A stretch of DNA of 64,000 bases, taken from Ruminococcoides intestinihominis. GTDB taxonomy: Bacteria; Bacillota; Clostridia; Oscillospirales; Acutalibacteraceae. How positions within the stretch are numbered: position 1 is the first letter of the stretch; every line of letters starts with the position of its first letter. The notes beneath the pieces are model-generated. The model was given only the letters and a program-made list of their open reading frames with translations. It ran no database searches and had not been told where the DNA came from. This document shows positions 36,903 through 45,222 of the stretch, one piece after another. Location of the stretch: contig NZ_JBBMEY010000004.1 of the NCBI RefSeq assembly GCF_040096285.1, forward strand, positions 1-64,000. The letters are read 5' to 3'. Made by a program: the position numbers and the translations under genes.

Positions 36903-36965
36903 CTTGAGCAAAAGCTCAAGTTGAGTAAATCTTTATGAGTTCGGAGCCTAGGCAACTAGGCTCCG
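36903..36965 (+). promoter_or_regulatory. Two intra-operon hairpins before the second dehydrogenase
   Basis: CTTGAGC-AAAA-GCTCAAG (36903-36920) and CGGAGCCTAG-GCAA-CTAGGCTCCG (36942-36965). Neither has a T tract; the second ends about 10 bases before the ribosome binding site. They may set segmental mRNA stability in the operon. Confidence 0.55.
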
Positions 36966-36987
36966 GTAAAGAAAAGGAGTAATAATT

Positions 36988-38043
36988 ATGAAAAATTCTG
37001 AAGCAATTTTGGTAACTCCAAAGAAGTTTGAAATCCAGGAATGTCCTGTTCCGGAGCCAAAAGATAATGAAATATTAATGAAAGTTGAATATGTCGGAAT
37101 GTGTGGTTCTGACATCCACGGTTTTGAGTTTGGTCCATTTATCCCACCTAAAGATCCTAACACAAAGATTGGTCTAGGTCATGAGGTTGCCGGTGAAGTT
37201 GTAAAGATCGGCTCAAAGGTTACAAAGTTTAAAGTTGGCGACAAGGTTCTTATTGAACCGGGTGTTCCTGACAACACATGCGAATATTGTCGTGAAGGTA
37301 GATATAACATTTGCCCTGGTGTAGATTTTATGGCAACACAGCCTAACTACAAGGGTGCATTAACACAGTATATGACTCAGCCTGAAGAATGGACATATCA
37401 TATTCCAGAAGGTATGTCAACACTAGAAGGTGCTTTAGTAGAACCGGCAGCAGTTGGTATGCATGCAGCAATTCTTGGTGGTGCAATGCTTGGTAAGAGT
37501 ATTGTTATTCTTGGTGGTGGTACAATCGGTTTGATGGTACTACAGGCATGTAAGAGTCTAGGTGCAACAGATATTACAGTTGTTGATGTTCTTAATAAGC
37601 GTCTTGAACTTGCTAAGAAGTTAGGTGCTTCAAGAGTTATCAACGGTAAAGAAGAAGATACTGTTGCTCTATTAAGATCAGAAGAATTATATGGTGACCA
37701 TGGTGTTGACCTAGTATTTGAAGCAGCCGGTTCTGTATTTACAGCTCAACAGGCGGTTCAGATTGTTGCTCGTGGTGGTAAGATTATGATGGTTGGTACT
37801 CAGTCAAAGCCGGTACCAATTGACTTCCTAAAGATTAACAGAGAAGTTACAATTCAGACTTCTTTCCGTTATTGCAACAACTTCCCACAGACAATTGAAG
37901 CTATTGCAAGTGGTAAGTTCAACGTTAAGGATATGGTTACTCATATTTACGATTATAAAGATGTACAACAGGCATTTGAAGACGCTATTGACCCTGTTAA
38001 GAAGGCAGATATGGTTAAGGGCGTAGTTAAAGTAGCTGAGTAA
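36988..38043 (+). CDS. Zinc-dependent sugar-alcohol dehydrogenase (YdjJ-like)
   Basis: 351 residues, MDR family. Catalytic zinc: MCGSDIHGFEFG and LGHEVAGEV. Structural zinc: CEYCREGRYNICPGVDFM. The Rossmann motif is ILGGGTIGLMVLQ. Closest in look to sorbitol/galactitol dehydrogenases and YdjJ. It lies between the transporter and the aldolase, so it should act before the kinase and aldolase in the pathway. Confidence 0.88.
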   Translation: MKNSEAILVTPKKFEIQECPVPEPKDNEILMKVEYVGMCGSDIHGFEFGPFIPPKDPNTKIGLGHEVAGEVVKIGSKVTKFKVGDKVLIEPGVPDNTCEYCREGRYNICPGVDFMATQPNYKGALTQYMTQPEEWTYHIPEGMSTLEGALVEPAAVGMHAAILGGAMLGKSIVILGGGTIGLMVLQACKSLGATDITVVDVLNKRLELAKKLGASRVINGKEEDTVALLRSEELYGDHGVDLVFEAAGSVFTAQQAVQIVARGGKIMMVGTQSKPVPIDFLKINREVTIQTSFRYCNNFPQTIEAIASGKFNVKDMVTHIYDYKDVQQAFEDAIDPVKKADMVKGVVKVAE

Positions 38044-38073
38044 AATTACAAAATAAAATAAGGAGAATTAATT

Positions 38074-38913
38074 ATGTTATCAGATATCAGATATTGGGAA
38101 AGAAAGGCAACAGAAGGACATTACGCTATTCCTCACTTTAATGTTTGGAATGCTGAAATGCTAATGGGCGTTATTGACGCAGCAGAAGAACTAAGAGCTC
38201 CAATCATTATTTCATTCGGTACAGGTTTCACAGGCAATACTTCATTTGAAGATTTCTGTTATATGATGGATTCAATGGCTAAGAAAGCTACTGTTCCTGT
38301 TATTGAACATTGGGATCACGGTCGTAATATGACAATCCTACAGAATGCTGTTAACCACTGTATGAATTCAGTTATGCGTGACGCATCTGCTCTTCCATAT
38401 GAAGAAAATGTTGCAGAAATCAAGAGATGTGTTGATTATTTCCACGCATACAACATTCCTGTTGAAGCTGAACTTGGTCATGTTGGTAACGAAACAGTTT
38501 ATGAAGAAGCTCTTTCAGAATACCAGTACACAGACCCAACAAAGGCTAAGGAATTTGTTGAAAGAACTGGTTGTGACTCACTAGCTGTTGCTATCGGTAA
38601 TGTTCACGGTGTATATTCATCAGAACCAAAGCTAGCTTTTGATGTACTTGAAGCAGTTGCTAAGGAAGTTGATGTTCCACTAGTTCTACACGGTGCATCT
38701 GGTATCGGTGATGAAGATATTAAGAAGGCTATCTCCCTTGGCATTGCTAAGATCAACATTCATACAGAACTTTGCCAGGCAGCTATGGAAGCAGTTAATG
38801 CTCACAAGGATGAACCGTTCCTAGCTATGCAGAGAGAAGTAAGAAAAGCTATCAAAGAAAGAGCTATGTACAAGATTAAGTTGTTCGGTGACGACGGAAG
38901 AGCTGATGAATAA
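38074..38913 (+). CDS. Class II ketose-bisphosphate aldolase, YdjI-like
   Basis: 279 residues. Zinc ligands and catalytic residues sit in IEHWDHGRNM (His ~86), EAELGHVGNE (Glu ~132), AIGNVHGVYSS (His ~178) and VLHGASG (His ~209). The N-terminus (RYWERKATEGHYAIPHFNVW) and length agree well with my memory of E. coli YdjI, which cleaves long-chain ketose 1-phosphates, including an octuluronate 1-phosphate, to dihydroxyacetone phosphate and an aldehyde. That substrate is known only for the E. coli enzyme; here it is inference. The stop codon overlaps the kinase start (TAATG). Confidence 0.88.
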   Translation: MLSDIRYWERKATEGHYAIPHFNVWNAEMLMGVIDAAEELRAPIIISFGTGFTGNTSFEDFCYMMDSMAKKATVPVIEHWDHGRNMTILQNAVNHCMNSVMRDASALPYEENVAEIKRCVDYFHAYNIPVEAELGHVGNETVYEEALSEYQYTDPTKAKEFVERTGCDSLAVAIGNVHGVYSSEPKLAFDVLEAVAKEVDVPLVLHGASGIGDEDIKKAISLGIAKINIHTELCQAAMEAVNAHKDEPFLAMQREVRKAIKERAMYKIKLFGDDGRADE

Positions 38914-39878
38914 TGAGTGAAAAGAAGTTAGATGTAATATGTCTTGGTGCAGCAGTAGTTGATATTCCTCTAAGACCTGTATCAAGAGATATGTTTGATA
39001 TTGAATCCTACCCTGTTGACAAAATTGCAATGACAGTTGGTGGGGATGCAATGAACGAAGCTACTATTATTAGCAGACTTGGCTTTAAGACAGGTATCAT
39101 CGCTTGTATTGGTGATGATGCTGCAGGTCAATTCATTCTTCGTTCTTGCAAAAAAGACAACATTGATGTTGAAGGTATCAAGATTGATCCTAACATTGAT
39201 ACATCAATGAACATTGGACTTGTTACTGAAGATGGCGAAAGAACTTTCGTTACTAACAGAAACGGTAGTCTATGGAAAGAAAATATTGAGCATGTTGATT
39301 TTGAAAAAATGAAACAAGCTAAAATTCTTTCTCTTGCAAGTATTTTTAACTGTCCTTTACTAGACGGTAAAGCACTTGTTGAAATCTTCAAGGTTGCTAA
39401 AGCAGAGGGTATGACTATCACTGCTGATATGATTAAGCCAAGACTGGGCGAAACCCTTGATGATATTAAAGAAGCACTTAGTTATGTAGATTATTTCTTC
39501 CCTAACTTTGATGAAGCTTGTCTGATGACAGGTGAAACAGATGAAGCTAAGGTTGCAGATGTTCTTTATAACTGTGGTGTTAAGAATGTTGTTATGAAGA
39601 TAGGCAAGAGAGGTTGTTACATTCGTAACGCTGACGGTGCTATGATTGTACCGGCTTGTAAGGGTGTTACGGCTATTGATACAATCGGTGCAGGTGACAA
39701 CTTTGCATCAGGCTTTATTTCAGCAATTCTTCAGGGCAAAAATATTCGTGAATGTGGCGTATATGCTAACTGTACTGCTGCTATTTCAGTTCAACACACA
39801 GGTGCAACATCCGGTGTTCAGAACAAGGAAATGGTTGAAGAAATGCTAGCAAAGTACCACAGAGATTATATTCTTTAA
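38913..39878 (+). CDS. PfkB-family sugar kinase, YdjH-like
   Basis: 321 residues, ribokinase fold. VGGDAMNEATIISRLG (~residue 41) is the N-terminal signature. DTIGAGDNFASGFISAIL (~250-267) holds the catalytic Asp and anion hole. It should phosphorylate the ketose to make the aldolase substrate. One-base overlap with the aldolase gene means coupled translation, the same kinase/aldolase pairing as ydjH-ydjI. Confidence 0.9.
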   Translation: MSEKKLDVICLGAAVVDIPLRPVSRDMFDIESYPVDKIAMTVGGDAMNEATIISRLGFKTGIIACIGDDAAGQFILRSCKKDNIDVEGIKIDPNIDTSMNIGLVTEDGERTFVTNRNGSLWKENIEHVDFEKMKQAKILSLASIFNCPLLDGKALVEIFKVAKAEGMTITADMIKPRLGETLDDIKEALSYVDYFFPNFDEACLMTGETDEAKVADVLYNCGVKNVVMKIGKRGCYIRNADGAMIVPACKGVTAIDTIGAGDNFASGFISAILQGKNIRECGVYANCTAAISVQHTGATSGVQNKEMVEEMLAKYHRDYIL

Positions 39879-39886
39879 AATAGGCG

Positions 39887-39910
39887 TAGCCTTTAGGCAC
39901 CTAAAGGCTA
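39887..39910 (+). promoter_or_regulatory. Intra-operon hairpin before the aldo/keto reductase
   Basis: TAGCCTTTAG-GCAC-CTAAAGGCTA, 9 bases after the kinase stop. It is followed by CATTAAAATAAAT, not a T tract, so it is probably a stability or partial-termination element. Confidence 0.55.
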
Positions 39911-39947
39911 CATTAAAATAAATAGTTTTTAGAAAAAGGTGATTAAA

Positions 39948-40940
39948 ATGAAGACTATGAAACTTGGTAAAACAGGTATGGACGTTTCAAGAATGGGTCT
40001 TGGTACATGGTCCATCGGTGGTGGCTCAGCTTGGGGTGGCGACCACGATTTACAGACAGTTGTTGATACAATTGTTGAAGCCCCAAAGCTAGGTGTTAAC
40101 CTAATTGATACAGCTCCGGGTTACAACTTTGGTAACAGTGAAAAAATTCTTGGTATGGCTCTTCAGAAAATGAACAGAGAAGACGTTAAGATCATCACTA
40201 AGTGTGGTGTTACTTGGGACCAAGAAATGAAGGGTGACCTTTTCAATAAGGTTAACGGCATTCAGCTATATAAAAACCTAAACAGTGACTCAATCAAGAG
40301 AGAAATTGAAGAATCTCTAAAGAGAATGGGTACTGATTATGTTGATGTATATATGACTCACTGGCAGTCAATCGAAGGTAGCGAATATTATGTTCCTATC
40401 CAAAAGACAATGGAAGTACTAAACGACCTTAAAGCTCAGGGTAAAATTAAGGCTATTGGTGCTGCTAATGTTGATATTAAGCAAATTCAGGAATATCTAA
40501 AGCATGGCGAACTTGACATTGTTCAGGCTAAGTATTCAATTCTAGACCGTGGCATTGAAGATGAAATCATCCCTTGCTGTCGTGAAAATGGTGTTACAAT
40601 TCAGGCTTACTCACCACTAGAAATGGGTCTTCTTTCAGGTACAATGCCAAGAGATTATAAGCCGGTTGGTGCTCAGATTCCTAAGAAGTGGTTCCAGCCA
40701 GACAATATGCAGAAGGCTATGGATGTTATGGATCAGTGGAAGCCACTATGCGAAAAGTACAACTGTACAATCGCAAACCTAGCACTTGCTTGGATTCTTG
40801 CTCAGGGCGAATTCATTAACCTACTAAGTGGTTCAACAACAGTTGACCAGATTAAGGAAAATGTTAAATCAACTGAACTAGAACTAGATCCAGCAGATGT
40901 AGCTATGATGCGTGATATGGTTGAAGAAATTGATAAATAA
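39948..40940 (+). CDS. Aldo/keto reductase, YdjG-like
   Basis: 330 residues from ATG 39948 (AAAGGTG 6 bases upstream; an earlier GTG overlaps that site). The AKR catalytic tetrad is visible: Asp and Tyr in NLIDTAPGYNFGNSE, Lys in IITKCGV, His in YMTHWQS. The NADPH-phosphate end segment is LLSGSTTVDQIKENV. E. coli YdjG is a reductase of small aldehydes. Here it might reduce the aldehyde released by the aldolase, such as a uronate. Last gene of the operon before a terminator. Confidence 0.88.
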   Translation: MKTMKLGKTGMDVSRMGLGTWSIGGGSAWGGDHDLQTVVDTIVEAPKLGVNLIDTAPGYNFGNSEKILGMALQKMNREDVKIITKCGVTWDQEMKGDLFNKVNGIQLYKNLNSDSIKREIEESLKRMGTDYVDVYMTHWQSIEGSEYYVPIQKTMEVLNDLKAQGKIKAIGAANVDIKQIQEYLKHGELDIVQAKYSILDRGIEDEIIPCCRENGVTIQAYSPLEMGLLSGTMPRDYKPVGAQIPKKWFQPDNMQKAMDVMDQWKPLCEKYNCTIANLALAWILAQGEFINLLSGSTTVDQIKENVKSTELELDPADVAMMRDMVEEIDK

Positions 40941-40981
40941 TTAATTGCTCATTTTGTGATTTTCCGAATCATCTTTTATAC

Positions 40982-41032
40982 ATTGCCACCTATTTTGAGT
41001 TCCCATTCAGAGTGGGTGGCAATAATTTTTCT
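40982..41032 (+). terminator. Terminator of the sugar operon
   Basis: ATTGCCACC pairs with GGTGGCAAT around a 24-base loop, followed by AATTTTTC. Confidence 0.7.
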
Positions 41033-41102
41033 ATGAATATTCAATATTTATGAATTTTCTCAATTTTCTTACAATTTATTATATAAAAAATACAAAAATC
41101 TC

Positions 41103-41131
41103 TTTACTTTATAATTTATATTTGGTATAAT
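41103..41131 (+). promoter_or_regulatory. Promoter of the DeoR regulator gene
   Basis: TTTACT, 17 bases, TATAAT. Confidence 0.7.
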
Positions 41132-41157
41132 TATAACAACGAGGGGGAGACCTAATT

Positions 41158-41910
41158 ATGGAGAAGAGAATTGATAAAATTAGACATAAAGTTGAAACAG
41201 AAGGCGAGGTATCTGTTACAGAGTTAAGTGAACTATATGATGTAACGGAAGAAACAATTCGCCGTGACCTTGAAAAGTTAAAAAATGAAGGTGTGGTTAC
41301 AAGAACCTTTGGCGGTGCAGTTCTTAACACAGTTAACCACAAGGACCACATTCATTTTTTCAAGAGAAAATCTATTAATATAGAAGAAAAAAGGAAGATT
41401 GCTTCAATGGCTGTAAAGGCTATGCCTGAAATGCGTACACTTATGGCAGATAACAGTACAACAGTTATGGAAGCTATGAAGCTTTTGAAGAATAAGAATA
41501 ATATTACTACAATTACTTTTTCAGCACAGATATTCCAAGAACTTGATGGTGCTGAAATGAGAGTTATTTCTACCGGTGGTAGATATGACGAAGATACTCT
41601 TTCATTCCAGGGTAACTTGGCTATTGACAGTATCTCAAAATATAATGTTGATGTTGCCTTTCTAAGTTGTAAGGGACTTAGCTTTGAGAGTGGTTTGATG
41701 GACTCTACAGAGGGTGAAGCTATCCTAAAATCTAAAATGGCAAAAAGAGCTAACACAGTGGTGTTACTTGCAGATCATACAAAATTTAACCAAACAGCGT
41801 TTGTTAACTTTCTAAGTATTGATAAGCTTGATTATCTGATTACGGATGAAAAGCCGGATGACAAATGGGTTGATTATTGTAATGAAAATGATATAAAGTT
41901 GATTTACTAA
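41158..41910 (+). CDS. DeoR-family transcriptional regulator (YdjF-like)
   Basis: 250 residues. N-terminal HTH is VSVTELSELYDVTEETIRRDLEKL (residues ~18-42) with the FGGAVL wing; the C-terminal DeoR sensor domain contains ADNSTTVMEAMKLL and FLSCKGLSFESGLMDSTEGEA. Such regulators respond to phosphorylated sugars and usually repress the neighbouring operon. It has its own promoter after the operon terminator, so it may be made constitutively and control 33549-40940. Confidence 0.92.
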   Translation: MEKRIDKIRHKVETEGEVSVTELSELYDVTEETIRRDLEKLKNEGVVTRTFGGAVLNTVNHKDHIHFFKRKSINIEEKRKIASMAVKAMPEMRTLMADNSTTVMEAMKLLKNKNNITTITFSAQIFQELDGAEMRVISTGGRYDEDTLSFQGNLAIDSISKYNVDVAFLSCKGLSFESGLMDSTEGEAILKSKMAKRANTVVLLADHTKFNQTAFVNFLSIDKLDYLITDEKPDDKWVDYCNENDIKLIY

Positions 41911-41925
41911 GAACTTTATATTGTA

Positions 41926-41960
41926 AGCCGCTTGTTTTACAGGTGGCTATTTTTATTTTT
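41926..41960 (+). terminator. Terminator of the DeoR gene
   Basis: AGCCGCTTG-TTTTA-CAGGTGGCT with two wobble pairs, then ATTTTTATTTTT. Confidence 0.75.
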
Positions 41961-41972
41961 GGATATTATTGA

Positions 41973-42012
41973 AAAGCACCGATTAAGGGGGCAAAGGTTT
42001 TACCGGTGCTTT
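41973..42012 (+). promoter_or_regulatory. Leader hairpin before the DAACS symporter gene
   Basis: AAAGCACCG and CGGTGCTTT pair around a 22-base G-rich loop. No T tract. Position 50 bases before the start codon suggests a role in the leader of the symporter gene. Confidence 0.45.
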
Positions 42013-42062
42013 CAATTAATATAACGGATTAAAAATTTTAAGATGATAAAGGAGAGATGGGT

Positions 42063-43400
42063 ATGAAAGCTCAGAAGCAAAAGATGTCTATCATTAAGAA
42101 GATGTTGATTGCTGTTGTTGCCGGTTTTGCAGTTGGTATTCTTTGTCTATTTATTAAAGGACAAATTAGTTCCGATGTTTGGGATGTTGTAGATGCAATA
42201 TTCTTCCAAGATATTACAGCAACAAAAAGTATTGAAGGTATTGGTGTTTTCTATATTATAGGACAGTTGTTTATGCACGGTTTGCAGATGATGATTGTTC
42301 CTTTGGTTTTATGTTCACTTAGCTTGGCACTATGTAGCTTAGCTGATCCAAAGAAACTTGGTAAAATCGCAGGTAAAACATTTATCTGCTACATATGTTT
42401 CTATGTTGTAGCAGCAGCTCTTGCAGGTGCAGCAGCCTACTTTGTTAAGTCAATGGGTTGGTTCGATGTTAACCTACCGGCTAAGGAAGCTCAGGAACTT
42501 GTAACAATGGATGGTTATAATCCACTTGTTACAGTTGTTAATGCAGTTCCTTCTAACATTGTTAGTTCACTTTCAAGCAATAGTACAATTCTTTCAGTAG
42601 TTGTTGTTGCTATTGTGCTTGGTCTATGTATGACAGCACTTGGCGAAAAGGCTCAGCCACTTAAGAGAGTTATTGAAGTTCTAAACGACATTGTACAGAT
42701 GGCACTTAACTTCATTATCAACAAGGTTGCTCCAATTGCTATTTTCTGTATGATTGCTAGAGCATTTGCAGTTTACGGTACAGAATATATCTCACCAACA
42801 CTTGTTTGGATTGCAACAACTATCATTGTTAGCTTACTACTTGTTGTTACAATTTATCCTATCGGTGTATTTATTACAACAGGTTTAAATCCAATTACAT
42901 TCCTAAAGAAAACTGCTAAGATTGGTATGTTCGCAGCAGCAACAAACTCATCAGCAGCTACACTTCCACTTAACACAAAGACATGTACAGAAGAACTTGG
43001 TTGTTCAAAAGAAATCAGTAGTTTCGTTCTACCAACAGGTATGACAATTAATATGAATGGTACAACTGCTATGCATATGATTGCTATTACATTTATCGGT
43101 ACTGCAGCAGGTATTAATGTTACTCCTGCTACTTTAGCACTAACTGCTTTCCTATCAATTTGTACTGCTATCGGTACACCTGCAGTTCCTGTTGCCGGTA
43201 CAACAATGGTTTATGTTGTTATGATGGGCTTAGGTTTCAACACAGAACTTTGCTTAATCGGTTATTCTTTGGTTTTGGCAATGAACTACCTACCTGGTAT
43301 GGCTGTTATTACACTAAATGTTGTTGGTGACGCAGCTACAAATGTTATTGTTAATGCTAAAGAAAAACGCTTAAATAAAGAAGTATATGACAAAAAATAG
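42063..43400 (+). CDS. Dicarboxylate/amino acid:cation symporter (DAACS family)
   Basis: 445 residues from ATG 42063 (AAGGAG 8 bases upstream; ATG 42057 is too close to it). Family motifs: TNSSAATLPLN (~residue 294, hairpin 1), MTINMNGTTAM (~330, the Na+/substrate NMDGT-like helix; here NMNGT) and GIPAVPVAGT-like sequence AIGTPAVPVAGTTM (~377). GltP/DctA relatives import glutamate, aspartate or C4-dicarboxylates with Na+ or H+. The Asn in place of Asp in NMDGT is a notable change. It lies after the DeoR gene and may belong to the same functional region. Confidence 0.9.
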   Translation: MKAQKQKMSIIKKMLIAVVAGFAVGILCLFIKGQISSDVWDVVDAIFFQDITATKSIEGIGVFYIIGQLFMHGLQMMIVPLVLCSLSLALCSLADPKKLGKIAGKTFICYICFYVVAAALAGAAAYFVKSMGWFDVNLPAKEAQELVTMDGYNPLVTVVNAVPSNIVSSLSSNSTILSVVVVAIVLGLCMTALGEKAQPLKRVIEVLNDIVQMALNFIINKVAPIAIFCMIARAFAVYGTEYISPTLVWIATTIIVSLLLVVTIYPIGVFITTGLNPITFLKKTAKIGMFAAATNSSAATLPLNTKTCTEELGCSKEISSFVLPTGMTINMNGTTAMHMIAITFIGTAAGINVTPATLALTAFLSICTAIGTPAVPVAGTTMVYVVMMGLGFNTELCLIGYSLVLAMNYLPGMAVITLNVVGDAATNVIVNAKEKRLNKEVYDKK

Positions 43401-43431
43401 TCTTTCTATAACCCCCTTTAGAAAGGAAACT

Positions 43432-43462
43432 CACCTACTGGGAAACCGGTAGGTGTTTTTCT
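43432..43462 (+). terminator. Terminator of the symporter gene
   Basis: CACCTAC-TGGGAAACCG-GTAGGTG followed by TTTTTCTTTT. Confidence 0.85.
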
Positions 43463-43781
43463 TTTGTTCCAAAAGTCTGGTGATGTTGCACAAATACTAA
43501 CCTTGTTATATGTATATATTATACAAAAGGAGATTTTGTGGAAAATCAAAATAAAAAGCAAGAAAATGTAATAAAAATCCTAAAAATTTAACTATAAATT
43601 TGATTGATTTAAACATTGACAATTTTTCTCAATAGGAATATTATATTTACGAAATAAATTTGAGGTGGTATTTTACAGAAATTTTGTGGCAGATATATTC
43701 TTCTTCTTTTCTATTTATAATGTAGAATTATAATGTAGAAAAGTTGATGTATTTATTAGTATTTTTGAAGAAGGGTAGTTA
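43463..43781 (+). other. AT-rich intergenic region with a possible 17-codon ORF
   Basis: GTG 43538 follows AAAAGGAG and opens a 17-residue frame (ends 43591) rich in Lys and Asn. It could be the start of a lost gene; I do not call it a gene. A TTGACA (43617) begins a possible promoter for the MATE gene. Nothing else is recognised. Confidence 0.3.
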
Positions 43782-45107
43782 ATGTTTAGTAACAAGTTCA
43801 TTTGCAAATTAATAGTCCCACTAATTTTTGAACAACTTTTGGCAGTTAGTGTTGGTATGGTTGATACATTTATGGTATCAATAGTTGGTCAGGTAGCAGT
43901 ATCAGGCGTTGCTTTGGTTGATAATATAAATAGATTAATCATTCAGATAATGGCTGCTTTTGCTACCGGTGGTGTTGTTATTGCCAGTCAGTACTTTGGT
44001 TGTGATGATAGAGTTAGAGCAAGACACACCTGTGCTCAGCTGGAAACTATTATGATGATTTTCTCAGTTGTAGCTGCACTTATTTTCTGTGTGTTTACAA
44101 GTCCGATTTTGTCATTGATTTTTGGTTCTATTGAAAAGGATGTTATGGACTGTGCCACAACATATCTATTCATCACTGCTCTTTCATATCCATTCCTTGG
44201 TATGTATAATGCCGGTGCTGCTATTTTCAGAAGTGTGGGTAACAGTAAAATCAGTATGAACATCAGCTTACTGATGAATGCAATTAACATTGTGCTAAAT
44301 GCTGTATTTGTTTTTGGTGCAGGTATTGGTGTTGCCGGTGTTGCACTTGCTACTTTGATTAGCAGAGTAGTTGCCGGTGTTGTAATGACGATTTTTGCAT
44401 TATCTAAGAAAAACCCTATGGCAGTACATAACCTAAAGAAATATATTCCTAAGAAAGCATTTGTTGTTAGAATTCTTAAAATCGGTATTCCTAGTGGTAT
44501 CGAAAACGGTATGTTCCAAATCGGTAAAATTGTTGTTGTAAGTATGGTTGCTACTCTTGGTACGGATGCAATCGCAGCCAACTCAATTGCTTTTCAGGTT
44601 ATTGACTTCCCTAATATTCCCGGTACTGCAATAGGTCTTTCAATGGTAACTATCATTGGTCAATGCTTAGGTGCAGGTAGTGCTGAGGATGCTAAGGTTT
44701 ACACCAAAAAGCTAATGAAACTAACTTACCTTAGTGACTGGGTATGTAAGCTACTGTTACTTGTAACTGCTCCGTATATAGTAAGTCTATTCTCACTTTC
44801 ACCATCAGCAACAGAAATTGCAGTATTCGTTTTGAGATGTTTCAGTATTGCATCATTACCTGTATGGCCACTAAGTTTTGCACTTCCAAACTCATTACGA
44901 GCAGCCGGTGATGTTAACTACTCACTTGGTGTTAGTATGATTTCAATGTGGGTATTCAGAATTATTTGTAGCTATGTAATGGTTATGGTACTTGGTTGGG
45001 GTGTCCTAGGTGTATGGCTAGGAATGTTCATTGACTGGTATGCAAGAGGTGTTGCTTACTTAGCAAGATACTTGTCCGGTAAGTGGAAAAAGCATAGAGT
45101 AATCTAA
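43782..45107 (+). CDS. MATE family multidrug efflux protein
   Basis: 441 residues, 12 membrane helices in two homologous halves. The N-terminal GMVDTFMVSIVGQVAVSGVALVDNIN and the matching second-half stretch GIPSGIENGMFQIGKIVVVSM are characteristic of the NorM/DinF-like group. It exports cationic drugs or metabolites against Na+ or H+. Single gene with its own terminator. Confidence 0.92.
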   Translation: MFSNKFICKLIVPLIFEQLLAVSVGMVDTFMVSIVGQVAVSGVALVDNINRLIIQIMAAFATGGVVIASQYFGCDDRVRARHTCAQLETIMMIFSVVAALIFCVFTSPILSLIFGSIEKDVMDCATTYLFITALSYPFLGMYNAGAAIFRSVGNSKISMNISLLMNAINIVLNAVFVFGAGIGVAGVALATLISRVVAGVVMTIFALSKKNPMAVHNLKKYIPKKAFVVRILKIGIPSGIENGMFQIGKIVVVSMVATLGTDAIAANSIAFQVIDFPNIPGTAIGLSMVTIIGQCLGAGSAEDAKVYTKKLMKLTYLSDWVCKLLLLVTAPYIVSLFSLSPSATEIAVFVLRCFSIASLPVWPLSFALPNSLRAAGDVNYSLGVSMISMWVFRIICSYVMVMVLGWGVLGVWLGMFIDWYARGVAYLARYLSGKWKKHRVI

Positions 45108-45124
45108 AAACTACATAAAAAATA

Positions 45125-45160
45125 AACTGCTATGGAACTTAATCTCCATAGCAGTTTTTG
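45125..45160 (+). terminator. Terminator of the MATE gene
   Basis: AACTGCTATGGA-ACTTAATC-TCCATAGCAGTT with TTTG. Confidence 0.85.
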
Positions 45161-45177
45161 TATATATAAGTTGTATA

Positions 45178-45210
45178 AATAGAAAGGACTCAACTTATTG
45201 TTGAGTCCTT
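45178..45210 (-). terminator. Terminator of the NSS transporter gene
   Basis: On the minus strand AAGGACTCAAC-AATAA-GTTGAGTCCTT then TCTATTT. Confidence 0.75.
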
Positions 45211-45222
45211 AATTTGTTTATG

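Noticed and set aside
44036..44581. 181-codon minus-strand frame
   Set aside because: Antisense to the MATE gene; composition is the mirror of membrane helices.
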